A stretch of 64,000 nucleotides of DNA, taken from Blastobasis lacticolella (Eukaryota > Arthropoda > Insecta > Lepidoptera > Blastobasidae). The notes under the pieces were generated by a model that was not told the DNA's origin, searched no databases, and saw only the letters and a list, made by a program, of their open reading frames with translations. Below, piece after piece: positions 35,840-46,971 of the stretch (its first letter is position 1; each line of letters begins with the position of its first letter). The stretch is taken from the NCBI GenBank assembly GCA_905147135.1, contig LR990046.1, positions 16,894,501 through 16,958,500 on the forward strand. The letters run 5' to 3'. Made by a program: the position numbers and the translations under genes.

Positions 35840-37910
35840 TTTAACAACGTATTTAAAACAAATCTCCTTAACGTTTACATCCAACTTTCCTATCTCAACT
35901 ACTATAACATTAAGATCATCTTTACGGGAGCAGTCCTCAAAAAGTTGTTCAACCTCTTGAGAATTCGGCTGTACCGACAACTATTTAAGCAGTTTTCCTT
36001 TTGCCATTCCCCTTTGCGATACAAGTCGTGAGCTCTAACTTCGTTTACTTCGGACAGACTTCGGATCTTTGAAGATGTAACTTAAGGCGGTCGATGGCTC
36101 TCAATAAAATTGACGATTTACGTTCTAGCCTCTATTTTTTTGCTTCAAAAACATTGGGTTTGGGCTGAAATACTGGGTTTGGTGGAAAATAAGGCGGGAA
36201 CGCAAAAGTCCCGTTGAGTACGTAAAGTCTCGTACGAATCCATTTACTTAATGGATTGATAGCCGTAGGCAGAAGTCTTAATTAATTCACCACAAAAGAA
36301 AACCCATTCCACAATTCAGTAGTACAACGTCCACACAAATATCTAAGAGATAAATATTAGCATTACATCTGCGTTAAAATCTGCGGAATTCATTGTGCAC
36401 ATGTGGCTGGCAATCCTTGAAATGCGGGTTTTCCTATTGGGCGTAACGCAACAATATTGTGGAAGACCTTTTCGTTACGACATTCAGGCGCATTATTAGA
36501 CAATGTTGGTGATATTGGTCGGGTGAAATGTGACCATAACTAGTGATAAGTATCACCGGGATGTGAGGATGCTGAAGACCGTGTGAAGTAAGAAAAGTTG
36601 GAAATAATATGTTACTTTTTAATAAGATGAATAAAATAAAAAAGTTGTTCATAAAGTAAAACCCCCGACTGCTATTAAAAAATTGAGAAGTTTAAAACTT
36701 GGGTCTCCATTTTCATATAGGTGGACAGAGATACTTAATATTTATAGAAATTTAGAATGGCTTTCAAGTTTAAATTAAGCTAACATTTGCGCTATGTACA
36801 CCCATTTACTTCCAACATTCGGCTTGTTTTTAACTTATCAGATTTTTTATAGCAGTCGAGTTTTAGTTTTTGAACAAAATTTTTTATTTTCCGCTTTTTA
36901 GTCTAATGATTACAAGTTGTTCGACAGAAAACGACTTTTTGTAAAAACTTTATTTTTGATGAAATTTGTCTTTCCAAGCTGTGAACTTTACAATATGGCG
37001 CAAAAAATCCACCATTTCTTTTTAAACCTTATCTAGGGAAACTTGGGTTATTGAGACGAATCTTACAATACTTTACTGTCGAAATCCATCCGTTCATTAA
37101 GAAGAAACGAGGTAATAAAGAACAAACATACAAACAAACATTCTTACATACAAGATAAGCGCGAAAAACATAAGCCATCCTTAGTAGTCGGGTATAAATA
37201 ACCAAGCGCTGTAACGTCAAAACAAGTTTCATTCTTTCCTTGTCAAAAGCTTTATACGCAAGAAAAATATACAACACTGCATACCATTCTCCGGACCTTG
37301 CTCATTCGAAGCGTTATGGGTCACGTCAACATCAACAGGTGGACAATCAATAACTCATGTGTAGTTAAATTAGCTATTGGTCTAATAACTTCTCTTCTAA
37401 AAGGTCTTCTTCTTCTATTATACATACTCATTTCCCATAGCAAGATATTCGATACCGGTCCGTATTTTCAATATTCAGATAAAACATATAATTCTAATTT
37501 ATTCTAATAAATCTAATACATAGATTCTAATCACGTTATGTGACTAAAATGAAATCTTATTGTTCGTAAATTCATATAAAGTGTAGAATTCATATAAAAC
37601 AAATTATAAATTTTAATTTCGTAGTTCATTAGCATTAGATTTATCTGAGGATTTAAAAATCGGCCCTGTCAGAAACTTAAGCCTTTTCATTAAAAAACTA
37701 AGTAAATTATTAACTAATAAATAAAAATAGCTCCATGGCTTCAAGTTTATGTTTTTTTATTTATTTATCACTTTTTTTTTATTCCATTTCATTTACATTT
37801 TTATTTAATACGGCGGCCGTTCGGTGTTCGTGCTTGGCAGCGTCAACGCCGTGGCTACAGTAAGTGCCAAATAGATTGACAACAGCGGCCGAGCAAAAAT
37901 TGATATATTG
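35840..37910. other. no feature recognised
   Basis: Short chance ORFs only. The AT-rich stretch 36660-37110 reads like a dispersed repeat but has no second copy here. Confidence 0.3.
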
Positions 37911-37924
37911 ACTTTTAATTTTTT

Positions 37925-38060
37925 GTTACAAGTCTGGGTGTAGTATGTATAAGTATGTATTTAATTAAAAGTATGAAAGTAGTTTATCAGTTATCTAACA
38001 TCCATAACACAAGCTTTTCTTACTTTGGGGCTAGATGGCGCTGTGTGTATTTGTCCAAGC
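37925..38060 (+). mobile_element. SINE B copy, 5'-truncated
   Basis: Starts at TTTGTTACAAGTCTGGGTGT and ends CACAAGCTTTTCTTAC..GGGGCTAGATGGCGCTGTGTG, collinear with 11110-11250. The tRNA head is absent. Confidence 0.75.
38032..38041 (+). promoter_or_regulatory. CTCF-core-like motif inside SINE B
   Basis: TAGATGGCGC again fits YAGRKGGCRC fully, at the same place in the SINE as in the copy at 11019. Confidence 0.35.
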
Positions 38061-38787
38061 ATATTTATTTATTTGGGTCAAACACAGATGGGAATGACTC
38101 AGAATAGGAGTGCCCCGTTATGAAATGTTATCCCAAAATATCCCGTTATGAGAACAGGTTATCCCCTAATGTATGAGCACCTACCTACTCAATTTACACG
38201 GCTGCAGCCGCTGGGGTGGTGTTTAATCAACGTGAGCATTTAACCAATTAACCGGGGTCCATTTTGCCGATGACCAGTAAATGGGGCTAAACGGAGTTTA
38301 TATTGCGTGTAGTTTGGAACATTGGAAACTAGTTCAGTAAGTTAGCTGATGTTATTCTATCTGTAGGGGTCAGTGTGAAATTATACAGAGGGTAACATTA
38401 TAGAGAGGCATGGCAGAGAGCTAACGTCATGTAAATCAAGAAAGAACCTATCCCTATCCACCCTTACCTTACCCCTATTCTTTCCTACGCCATCCCCACC
38501 GCAGCCAACGCAGAGCAGGCGTAGCAAACCGTATATAAATTAACATTGTGATCACTAATACTGATTCTATTGATGATGATTCTGATTATAATACCGATTC
38601 TCTATGCTGGCTATACTGAAGCTATTCGAAGGTATCATAGACCAGAGGCTCCTTATCGAAATGCACAGGTGTAGCACAAATCGGTTTCAATATTATGTTC
38701 CGACTTCGTATTAGGATGGTCATTCATATTATAGAATGAAACTTACCTTGATTACGTTCTGGAGAGGCCATGATGGACTCCCTGGGC

Positions 38788-39133
38788 TTCGATTCTGGTA
38801 CGGAAATCGTCTCAGTTGCAGTAACATTACAATTGCATCGCATGTCAAACGTGTGATTGTTAATCTAATGACAGATATCGAGTTGCAACTTCCATGTGAT
38901 TGTTATTCAAATGACAGATATTGAGTTGCAACTTTCATGAGTTAGAACTGTTCCACAATAAGTTTTCTGGTACTCTAGTTGCATTATGGTTGCATTGCTA
39001 AGTTGCATCCTTCTTAGTTGTCAAACTGCCTTAAATTCTGTCAACGAAAAGTGTCAACGGTATGATCGAACAATGATTTAACTGCAATGTTACTCTGATG
39101 TAACTCTGATATTACTGTGATCGAGCTCTGAAC
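38788..39133. mobile_element. inverted-repeat element, family C, copy 2 (inverted, one end lost)
   Basis: Begins GGGCTTCGATTCTGGTACGG, which is the right end of the copy at 33071 in reverse. It runs collinearly through the GTTGCATTATGGTTGCAT and TTCTGTCAACGA blocks, then diverges near GATCGAGCTC. It carries an internal ~40-bp tandem duplication of the GAGTTGCAACTT..GATTGTTA segment (38860-38940). Confidence 0.7.
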
Positions 39134-39274
39134 TCTTGGAGTTGGAGTTAAATTAAAGTTGCTACTATACTACTGTCAGATGAAAGTATTCCATCAGACG
39201 TGATATTCAATACAATTTGACCAAGAACGGTAGTGAATTTTTACTTAAAAAATAATAAAATTAAATAAAAATAT

Positions 39275-39463
39275 ATGCTAGGAATCCAATGGATGGATGA
39301 AGCGGCGGTGGCGCTCGATGCAGATCAGACCAGAGGTGATGCAGGCAAGACTCGGAAAAGGAATCTACAAACTCGGTCCCTAAATAGGGCTTCCTCCTCA
39401 TCAGAATCTGCTTTTGTCAAGCGCTACCGCCTCAATAGAAGAACAAACCATGGACCTCATTAA
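39275..39463 (+). CDS. unassigned 62-aa ORF
   Basis: ATG start; reads MLGIQWMDEAAVALDADQ, then an Arg/Ser-rich tail (SLNRASSSSESAFVKRYRLN). No family was recognised. It could be a TE scrap or chance. Confidence 0.15.
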   Translation: MLGIQWMDEAAVALDADQTRGDAGKTRKRNLQTRSLNRASSSSESAFVKRYRLNRRTNHGPH

Positions 39464-39707
39464 CACAGCCGCTTCATACGTTTCTTCGCCAAGAAGACAG
39501 GATCGATGGGACGTAGAGACAAAGTCATGTAACTAGTGTTTGATGCCAAAGTGAGGTACGTAGCTCTTTTATGTTAAAAAAATCACTAATAATCATAAGG
39601 GCTGGATAGGCTCAAATTCGTGCGGTCATCGGCAGCTTCGCATCGTCGTAGCCCATCGCTTCTTCCTAATACGGACAGATTTAGGTCTTTAAAATAATAA
39701 AATAATC

Positions 39708-40036
39708 ACCTTGGCGTTAATGTCCCGGTTGTGCCGCTCCCGGGGTCCGCCTTCACCATGATCCAGGATTTGGCAGGTCAGGTCATTACAGTGGAGCGAG
39801 TGCTATCTGACCTCTGTGACCATACCAATGGAAGATTGAATCATGGTAACACATTCAGTCGCCTGAATGTGCAGATTTCATCACGATGTTTTCCCTCGCC
39901 GTAAGAGCGTCGGTTAGCATTCAACTAATGTACTTAACTCAGAAAAGAGTCATTGGCACATGGCCGCAGTGGGATTCGAACCCGGAACCCCTCGCTTACG
40001 AGTCGGATACCTTAACCACTCGGCCACCGATGCTCT
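39708..40036 (-). mobile_element. SINE A copy, full length
   Basis: The plus strand has tail CACCTTGGCGTTAATGTCCC, then the body and the head with intact B box (GGGATTCGAACCC) and GGCCACCGATGCTC. TTTAGGT on both sides (near 39682 and 40035) may be the target duplication. It abuts a decayed RTE fragment. Confidence 0.85.
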
Positions 40037-40059
40037 TTAGGTTTAGGTCAGGTTTAGGT

Positions 40060-40460
40060 CCCTATTTACTGTATATCCAAACCAGCGCTGGCGAGCCTTC
40101 TTAACCATATTAGCGATGTCTCTCGCGCTAAGGTTCTCATGGATGTAACCATTACGGTCTCGGTCGAGTCGCGTAACGCTACATACCCACCGCAGCATTT
40201 TCATTTCGTTGGCGTGAAGTAAACGAACATACTTCGTCAGCGCCGATCAAGTCACGCAGCCATGTAGTACCACAGACATAATGATGCTCTTGTATAAAGG
40301 CTAGTCCCTTGAGCTTGATGTGGATTATAGAGTCACAATCCCGCCGTTTGGCACTAGCTGCACTGTTTTCTAGCACTTCTTTCCACGTATTTGCGTGGAA
40401 CGTGAACGTGAACTCAATATCCAGTCTGTCAGTACGATGACCAGCAGAGAGGGCATCAAG
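40060..40460 (-). pseudogene. RTE-type LINE ORF C-terminal region, decayed
   Basis: The minus strand gives SVVLHGC-like wording, then FTSRQRNENAAVG (originally LHANEMKML), VTRLDRDRNGYIHENL, ARDIANMVKKARQRWFG. These are the landmarks of RTE proteins between the RT core and the C-terminus. Frameshifts and stops are frequent. It lacks the 3' end. Confidence 0.6.
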
Positions 40461-40920
40461 CACAACACAGAACAGCTAATACCTAATGACAAAAACCTCT
40501 TGAACATATACAGCAAACAGGAAGGGGTTTTATAGACGAAACTAATACAAATGATAATATTTAATAAAAAATCACTGCTTATTAATTTCTTATTCGTTTT
40601 AGGTGCTCGTGACACAGTATGACAGGTGTTTTTGACCACCGGCAGCTACCAAACTGTAGTAAGTGATACCAAAAACGAGTGTCAGCCAACCCAGCACGTC
40701 AAGAGCGATCCACCAGGTGGTAGATGCGATAACCCGCTCGGATGTTATGAATAAGAAAATAAATTTCCCTATGAAGAGAGAGAATCGTCGCTCCTTCGTC
40801 CGCGTGTTTTAGGGCAGTTTATGTTTCCCGAGTGACCATTTTAAATGACCTCCCTAATGTATGGCAGCTAGTACTACGGAGAGGTCAAGCTGTATCTCTG
40901 GTTATACCCGACCGAATTAG

Positions 40921-41181
40921 ATGAAACATGGCTTAGATTTAAAACCCAAAACTATCCAACTGAAAACTCCATCAAATTCAGTACGGCGCCATTTCCATAT
41001 TTCTTATAGTTTAGATGATATATTATGGTTCTACATCAGGTGTTCCAGTTTTCAAAATAAATTATACCCTATATACCCCAGCTTTAATAGCTACACAACA
41101 AAAAAGTTGGATGTTAGTACATCTAACCCAAACAATAGACTAATAGGTACAAATTTTATTGTCCATGCAGATGTCTTTTAG
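40921..41181 (+). CDS. unassigned 86-aa ORF
   Basis: ATG start, 86 codons, no recognised motif, AT-rich codon use. A GC-rich block follows at 41280-41400. Low support as a gene. Confidence 0.15.
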   Translation: MKHGLDLKPKTIQLKTPSNSVRRHFHISYSLDDILWFYIRCSSFQNKLYPIYPSFNSYTTKKLDVSTSNPNNRLIGTNFIVHADVF

Positions 41182-41279
41182 TTCATCGTATGCTGCATTA
41201 TGACCCCGAAACCGCTGATAAAATTGTAAACGCTGGCTGCTACCTCTATAATGTGGCTCATGCGGCGATGATGCCATAC

Positions 41280-41400
41280 GAGCCATGTCAAGACAGGATT
41301 GGGCAGAGGAGAGGCGGTTACCAGCGGCGCGGCAGGGCCCGAGCCGGCGGCCGCTGAGGCCGGGAGCGACAGCAGAGACGTGTTCACAGACTTTGGAGGG
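41280..41400. other. GC-rich island
   Basis: A ~120-bp GC-rich, CpG-containing block in an AT-rich setting. Both strands are open here (AAAEAGSDSRDVFTDFGGRN on plus). It is preceded by GTCAAGACAG, a possible acceptor. It could be an exon or TE coding remnant; nothing was recognised. Confidence 0.2.
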
Positions 41401-41679
41401 AGAAATCCTAAGCAGCTCGTAACAGTCCTCTGCTGGAGTTATTTATATAAAACTGTAATTTTTTTATCTAAATTATGTGTATACAAAATCTATTGAAAAT
41501 AAATATTCTACAAAATTATTAAAGCTTTGTATAATTAGTAATATACCTATTTTTTATAGTGTAGTTTTGAGTTTAATTTTAATAAAGTTACTTTGCTTAG
41601 CCACCCAATACAAATTAGTAAATGCGCGCGCAAAGTACGTGACTATAAAATAGGCACTAAACAAATAAATAACAATGTT

Positions 41680-41950
41680 GCTCTATAAAGCGGTAATTCG
41701 ACCTATGATCTGCTATAGGGCTGTTGTTTTCGGTCCGCCCTCGGTTGGTAAACCAAGCCGCGACGAACATGCGCAAAGAGTTTTCCCTGGAGAGTACAAC
41801 ATGGGTTCTTCAAGAAAGGGGTGAAAAGGTTTTTACGGGGTCGGCAACACGTGGGTGATGCCCCTGGTATTGCAAACGTCCATAAACTACGGTGACTGCT
41901 TACCATCGGGCGGGCCGTAAGCTTGTTTGCCACCTTTGTGGTATTAAAAA
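41680..41950 (+). pseudogene. LINE ORF2 C-terminal scraps (LYKAVIRP ... GVKRFLRGRQHV)
   Basis: LLYKAVIRPMICY at 41680 is the post-RT LINE block. Across frames from ~41795 it reads NMGFFKKGVKRFLRGRQHVGDAPGIANVHK, followed by the CTTACCATCGGGCGGGCC 3' UTR. The intervening domain is deleted. The same terminus occurs at 58990 and 60681. Confidence 0.65.
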
Positions 41951-42186
41951 AATATAGTGTATACATTGGCAACTGTATTGAATGTCTTGTCTGAAATAGT
42001 ATTAACAAAATTCAGATATTCGGTTCCTTTAGACTATAATAAAAATGTGGGAGACGGTAATACCAATGCCTGTCTAGATAATGAACAGAATGTCTAGGTA
42101 TTAAATTTAGTATAAATATGTTTTCCACAAGAAAAAGCACTTACTAAAATAAAAAATAGCTAAATTATTTAAAAAACAATTAATTT

Positions 42187-42610
42187 ATGTTTCTATCTGG
42201 AGTATTGTACTGTACGAGAGTGAGACGTGGACGCTGACTGCGGAGGATAAGAAGAGATTGGACGCATTTGAAATGTGGTGCTGGAGGAAAATAGAAAGGA
42301 TTAGCTGGAGGGAAAAAAAGACAAACGAAGAAGTGTTGAATTTAGTGAAGTTACTAAAACTAAAAGTACTAAAAGTTATTGGAAAATGCTAGGATATGTA
42401 AAAAGACATGACAACTTTTTAAGAGTGATAATAGAACGCAAAGTTAAAGAAAAGAGAAGAGAGGAAGGCCAAGATATAAATATTGAAAGGATGTGATGGA
42501 AAAAGTGAGCGCCGGAGATTATAAAGAGATGAAGAGGTTGGCAGATAGGAGAAAAGAGTGGTGATTGCTCCACCGACAAGAGTCATACTCTTAAATATAT
42601 TATGATGTTT
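42187..42610 (+). pseudogene. LINE ORF C-terminus (YESETWTLTAEDKKRLDAFE)
   Basis: Reads VWSIVLYESETWTLTAED, RLDAFEMWCWRKIERISW, KTNEEVLNLVK. A GGAAGGCCAAGA block and a TATATTATGATG end follow. The order matches the C-terminal part of a second RTE-like protein family. It is interrupted by a TAG-type stop and frameshifts. Confidence 0.7.
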
Positions 42611-42974
42611 TCGTTCAGGCCGAAGGGGGTTCTCCACATAGATTTTAAATTTTTTAGGATAGAAGTCTTTACTAGGATGCTTTTTAAGCTACGTAAATTC
42701 TTTGGTTAACAGATTGAATACAATAACAATATTCATAATTTCACAAGAGTGGACAATTGACCGGGCTACGGGCACAATAGCTCCCACATAGTGTATGGGA
42801 AAGTGTCATCCCACACCCTAATTCTGGTCATATTATAAAATACATAAATGTTTAGTAAAGTATAAGATTACATTTAACCTTACAACACCGAAAATATACA
42901 AAATATCTATAATTGCTCCGTCCTACCTACTAAGTTACCTACATCATAAAATACTGAAGTTACTGGTCAAGTGA

Positions 42975-43100
42975 ACTCACAAGGTGGAGCGACGACCTTG
43001 TAAGGATCGCAGGTACCACCTGGATGCGGAAAGCACAGGACCGGCCTTTGTGGAGATCTCTGGGGGAGGCATATGCCCAGCAGTGGGCCTCTTCTATGCG
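42975..43100 (+). pseudogene. LINE ORF C-terminal scrap (WMRKAQDRPLWRSLGEAYAQQWAS)
   Basis: RWSDDLVRIAGTTWMRKAQ and DRPLWRSLGEAYAQQWAS sit in one frame. This is the distinctive end of a common insect LINE polyprotein. A matching upstream piece of the same family (KVLECRPRTGRR) is at 50185 on the other strand. Confidence 0.75.
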
Positions 43101-43149
43101 TGTAGGAGATTTGGGGCTAAAACCTATGGTAAAGGAAATACTATGTAGG

Positions 43150-43255
43150 AGACATAAGGCTTAAGTCATCAGCAATAAGAAGCCACGGGTTGGATTCCCC
43201 GGCCGGGCAGAAATTGAAATGATGAATTTAATTTCTGTTATGGATCTGACTGTTA
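43150..43255 (+). mobile_element. SINE B fragment
   Basis: GGTTGGATTCCCCGGCCGGGCAG, AAATTGAAATGATGAATTTAA and TTTCTGTTATGGATCTG correspond to 11070-11130, from the B box to the mid-body. Confidence 0.65.
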
Positions 43256-43587
43256 CAGCCCTTTCCAAAAGTAATTTCTGATTCGGTTCACAATACAGTA
43301 TTTTCCTAGGTGTGAAAGTAGTTGTAAAAAACATTAGAAACATAAAGTTAAGAATTAAAGAACTTGCGTCAAGAGGATTTACATACAAACATACAAATTA
43401 TGTGTTTTGTCAGATCTGGGTTTCTCATTTGACAAAACAAAAACATTACTTTTTAAATTTCGATTTAAAAGGCGCAGTGGCCGATATGGCTAAGATATTA
43501 GTCTTTCGTATGCTTTTCAAGGTTTCCTGACACCATACGACCCAAAGGAAAATGATTTTAAAAAATTACGAAATCCAAACCATTATA

Positions 43588-43690
43588 TTTTTTATTTATT
43601 TATGTATTTATTCTGAAAGGCACTACTTGAAATAACAAAATACAGCTTATGCGTAGGTAAAGTTATACAATTCAGCAGTGATAACAGTAA
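43588..43690 (-). mobile_element. probable LINE 3' end with TTTA-type tail
   Basis: TTTTTATTTATTTATGTATTTATT leads into GAAAGGCACTACTTG on the plus strand. Similar layout to 5008. The family is unknown. Confidence 0.3.
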
Positions 43691-43855
43691 TGTACAGCAT
43701 TCTTTAATATGTATACAACAAGCAATACCAAGGTATTGTAGATGTAAACAAAATAGGAAATAAAATTAGGTATCTAAAATTTTAGTTATAAGTTTTTACA
43801 GAAATACTTTAAACATGAATTTGAAAATATTTAGTTTAAATATCTATACATACAA

Positions 43856-44322
43856 GGTGTAAAAAGACCGCTAGCATTAATTGAAACCCCATATTCTACT
43901 CATGAAACTGAACAACTTTCCCCAAGAAACATACCCGCGGAAATGACTTCTAAATTTCGCTACCTAAAATAAATAATTAATTGCGACGCGCAATGTACAT
44001 CGTCTGGCGTACGCCTCTCGTTCGCCCACGTGATTAGTAGCCACTGACCCCGCGCGGCCGGCCGGCCTTCACGCTTTACATTGCGTGCTTTTACTTAAAC
44101 TGCATTTATTTCAACTTAAATTTGAACTTTGAGTGTCTAAATAATTGTGAATGATGTAGTTATTGATACTAGATATTTTTTTAGTACAAAAACACAACTT
44201 TTTTAAAGAATCTTGATTTCTGTCTAAACTATGAGTTTCCGCGGGTATGTTTCTTAGGGAAGTTGTTCAGTTTCATGGGTAGAATATGAGGTTTTAATTA
44301 ATGCTAGCGGTCTGTTTACACC
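43856..44322. mobile_element. 467-bp MITE with ~90-bp inverted ends
   Basis: The left GGTGTAAAAAGACCGCTAGC, then CATATTCTACTCATGAAACTG and AAACATACCCGCGG, is repeated inverted at 44232-44322 with few mismatches. ACAA directly flanks both ends. The centre holds a GC-rich GCGCGGCCGGCCGGCC stretch. No transposase is present. Confidence 0.85.
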
Positions 44323-44439
44323 ACAACAAACAAGGTAGACTATTTAAATCATCTTTAGGCTCAATCTTTAGCAGAATATCTAAAATCTGCAGATTGTTCA
44401 ATTCACAAAATGTTTTAGCTGTATATGTTATAAGTCGAT

Positions 44440-44607
44440 CCAATGATTGGTTTCGCTCAAAGTCAGGTGTCATACTCCTTGTGTCTTCAAAATGAATCGG
44501 TTAAACCAAAAGAATGATCGTCGGCACATTTGAGATGTAAAAAACAAAAGACGTACAGAAGTCAGATACAGCACATCACCTGACTTAGAGCGAAACCCAT
44601 CATTAAT
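44440..44607. mobile_element. small inverted-repeat element (GGTTTCGCTC.AAGTCAGGTG)
   Basis: GGTTTCGCTCAAAGTCAGGTG at the left recurs inverted as CACCTGACTTAGAGCGAAACC at the right, ~110 bp apart. Short ORFs on both strands read FRSKSG from this repeat and are not genes. Confidence 0.6.
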
Positions 44608-45294
44608 AACCCCCAAGTACTGTCGACGGATCGCCACTCTATGTAACACGTCTAATGCGGAAGGCAATAGAAATAACCAAATACAATAATTTTAATAGTG
44701 GAAACGATGCGAGTAACAATGGTAGTGGTTCGAAAACTCATAGTGAGGGCAATCGTTGAATCCGAAAGAGGGCGGACAGATATTATGACCGACTTCATAA
44801 GGCGGCACCATACGCGTGACCACTACGCATGTAACTGCGCCGAAATTTCGACGTAAAACAATACTGACCGTGGTAACAAACCCGATAATATGTGTGATGA
44901 AAGTGTAGTGTTATTAACCAAATTCTTAAAGCCTATAAGAATAAACAGTAATGATCAACTTTAATGTGTCTTGAAAAATGTTATTGGGCTTCTTTCATTT
45001 GTTTCTTGTGGTATCTGTAATAATAATAATATGACTATAATATAAAATATTAAGACTAATGCAACTACTACATTTGACTAAATACAATACAAAGTTCAAA
45101 AGCAAAAAGCGTGAGAGCAAATTAAACTGGATATTTTTTCCATGAAATTAGGTCTATTTTATATTTCCTAAGAATATCTTCAAAATAAATAGATATTCCT
45201 ATATAGGAAAATTGCAATAATATATCCCAACGTATCAAAAACCAACAGAAATTTATTCTTGTTTTTGTTGGTTTTCTAATTGTCCGCACAAAAA

Positions 45295-45650
45295 AAGGTA
45301 GGGTAGGTGTGGGATAGGTGTAGGGTAGGTATAGGGTAGGTGTTATGCGCTGATTATATTTGACTAAATTCAGAAGCAAAAAGCGTGAGAGCAATACAAA
45401 GTGAAATGTATTGCTCATTACATAAGGTCAATTTTCATATCACGGCTTGTGAAAAGCGGAGCGACACGTAACATAATATAAGTGGTGCTTCTGAATTTAG
45501 TTACTTAATTTAGTCAAATGTAATAAGCGCATGTGGTAGGTGCAGATGTATGGTAGACGTAAGATAGGTGTAGGGTAGGTGTAGGGTAGGCGTACGGTAG
45601 GCGTAGGGTAGGTGTAGGGTAGGTGTAGGGTAGGGTAAGTGTAGAGTAAG
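45295..45650 (+). repeat. GGTGTAGGGTAG minisatellite, split by a MITE
   Basis: Degenerate 11-12-bp units (GTAGGGTAGGT) run from 45295 to 45345 and resume at 45532-45650, after the 186-bp insertion. The array then enters AGGACGCCACGCGAA..GCGCCGGGC, also present in reverse at 57200-57235. Confidence 0.8.
45346..45531. mobile_element. 186-bp MITE inside the minisatellite
   Basis: Left TGCGCTGATTATATTTGACT and right AGTCAAATGTAATAAGCGCA are inverted copies, followed inward by AAATTCAGAAGCA and its inverse. A partial relative of the left end lies at 45062-45125. Confidence 0.75.
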
Positions 45651-46430
45651 GTTGATAGGACGCCACGCGAATGGAGTTGCGCCGGGCCCACTAGTACTAT
45701 GTATAGATAGATGACCTCTTGCACACCAGTATTAGGGAGAACGGCTAGTGTTGTTCACCGGTGCGCCCGCGCCGTACTAGTTTTGCGACGCTTATTTGCA
45801 TGTTATTTAACTAGATGGTACCTACTATGCAGGACTTTAATAATACTATACTGATTACCGTATGTTTTAGACATAATTTTATTAAAAATTATAATAATGT
45901 TATTTGCAATCTTACATGTTACACTCGTTGCTTGCTGCCGTGGGCGACGACGTATAGGACGGCGAGGTACTGAAGTTCGAGCTGCATTACGATAAAGAGC
46001 TACTTTTTATATTGTAGTAGATGTTAAAAAAGACGTATTTTCTTCATAATTTGTAAATAAACTGCAATAAATAGGATACAGTCAACACATGTTTATTAAA
46101 GTGTAATTATTTAAATTATGAATAGCCTCAGAGCGTCGGTTGCCGCCATGCCGCCGTCAGTCATCCCATCCGCTATACGTCTCAAGGCGAGACATGGGAT
46201 GAAAGCAGAAAAAGAATATACGTTCTCGAGTAGTGTTTTTAGCGTGATAAAAGTGGTTTTAAGCTGATTCACTGTAATCATTACGGTAATCATCGTATTT
46301 CGGTCAGCTAACTTATTAAATTCGAGATTAATAACTTTCGAATTATCTAGGAACAACACATATATTATGTGATTCATAGGTATATAATATTTATTTGTTT
46401 TCAAATTTGGTAATTCATGTTTTGGAAGGT

Positions 46431-46775
46431 CATCATCATCGTTCTAGAGCTTATACCGGCCTCTGCCAAGGTCCGCTTTCCTACCCATTCTTCTCCACTT
46501 CGCCCAGTCTTCGGCATACTCGCGTCGACTACTCTTGCATCCGAGTCAGCGATATCAATTCATCGCTTCTTGGGTCGCCCACGGGTCCACTTTCCTGATA
46601 CCAGCAGGTTCAGGTACCTATTTCCCACGTATCTCTAAGGCTTACGCAACACATGACCAAACCAGCGTAGACGAGCCTCCTTGATCTTGTCTGCGATATC
46701 CCTCACGCCAAGGCTGCCACGGATGTATTCATTACGTTCTCGATCGAGCCGCGTAACTTCGCACATGCACCGCGT
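46431..46775 (-). pseudogene. RTE-type LINE 3' end, 5'-truncated
   Basis: The minus strand reads VTRLDRERNEYIRGSLGVRD, IADKIKEARLRWFGHVLRKP, then a stop, RYVGNRYLNL, WTRGRPKKR and a 3' UTR ending TCTAGAACGATGATGATGACC. This is the conserved C-terminal block of RTE proteins. It gives the reference state for the microinversion at 53.77 kb. Confidence 0.8.
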
Positions 46776-46971
46776 TGTGAAAGGTAATGAAAATTATTTG
46801 GGTGTTCATTAAAACACTTGGAAGGTAATCACGTACCATTAGTATTTAACATTGTCTAATCGCAACCATTGACTAGTCGGTTGGTGAAATTTTCTGTGAA
46901 ATCTTCAAGATTACCCTAGAATATTTTTGGTGTTCTCCAGGCAATATTCAGATTAGCCCAGCGGGGGGAGT

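Noticed and set aside
37815..37870. Possible small exon ending CTACA|GTAAGTG
   Set aside because: The donor is good, but no acceptor with a proper AG lies close upstream, other than one giving a 19-nt exon of unknown meaning.
45295..45650. Telomeric repeat
   Set aside because: Insect telomeres use TTAGG. The unit here is an irregular 11-12-mer GTAGGGTAGGT.
46130..46230. Minus-strand reading LALRRIADGMTDGGMAATDAL
   Set aside because: Protein-like wording but no family, no clear splice sites, and a stop soon after.
46422..46826. TTGGAAGGT target duplication around the RTE copy at 46431
   Set aside because: About 40 bp of non-RTE sequence lies between the LINE end and the right copy, so the match may be chance.
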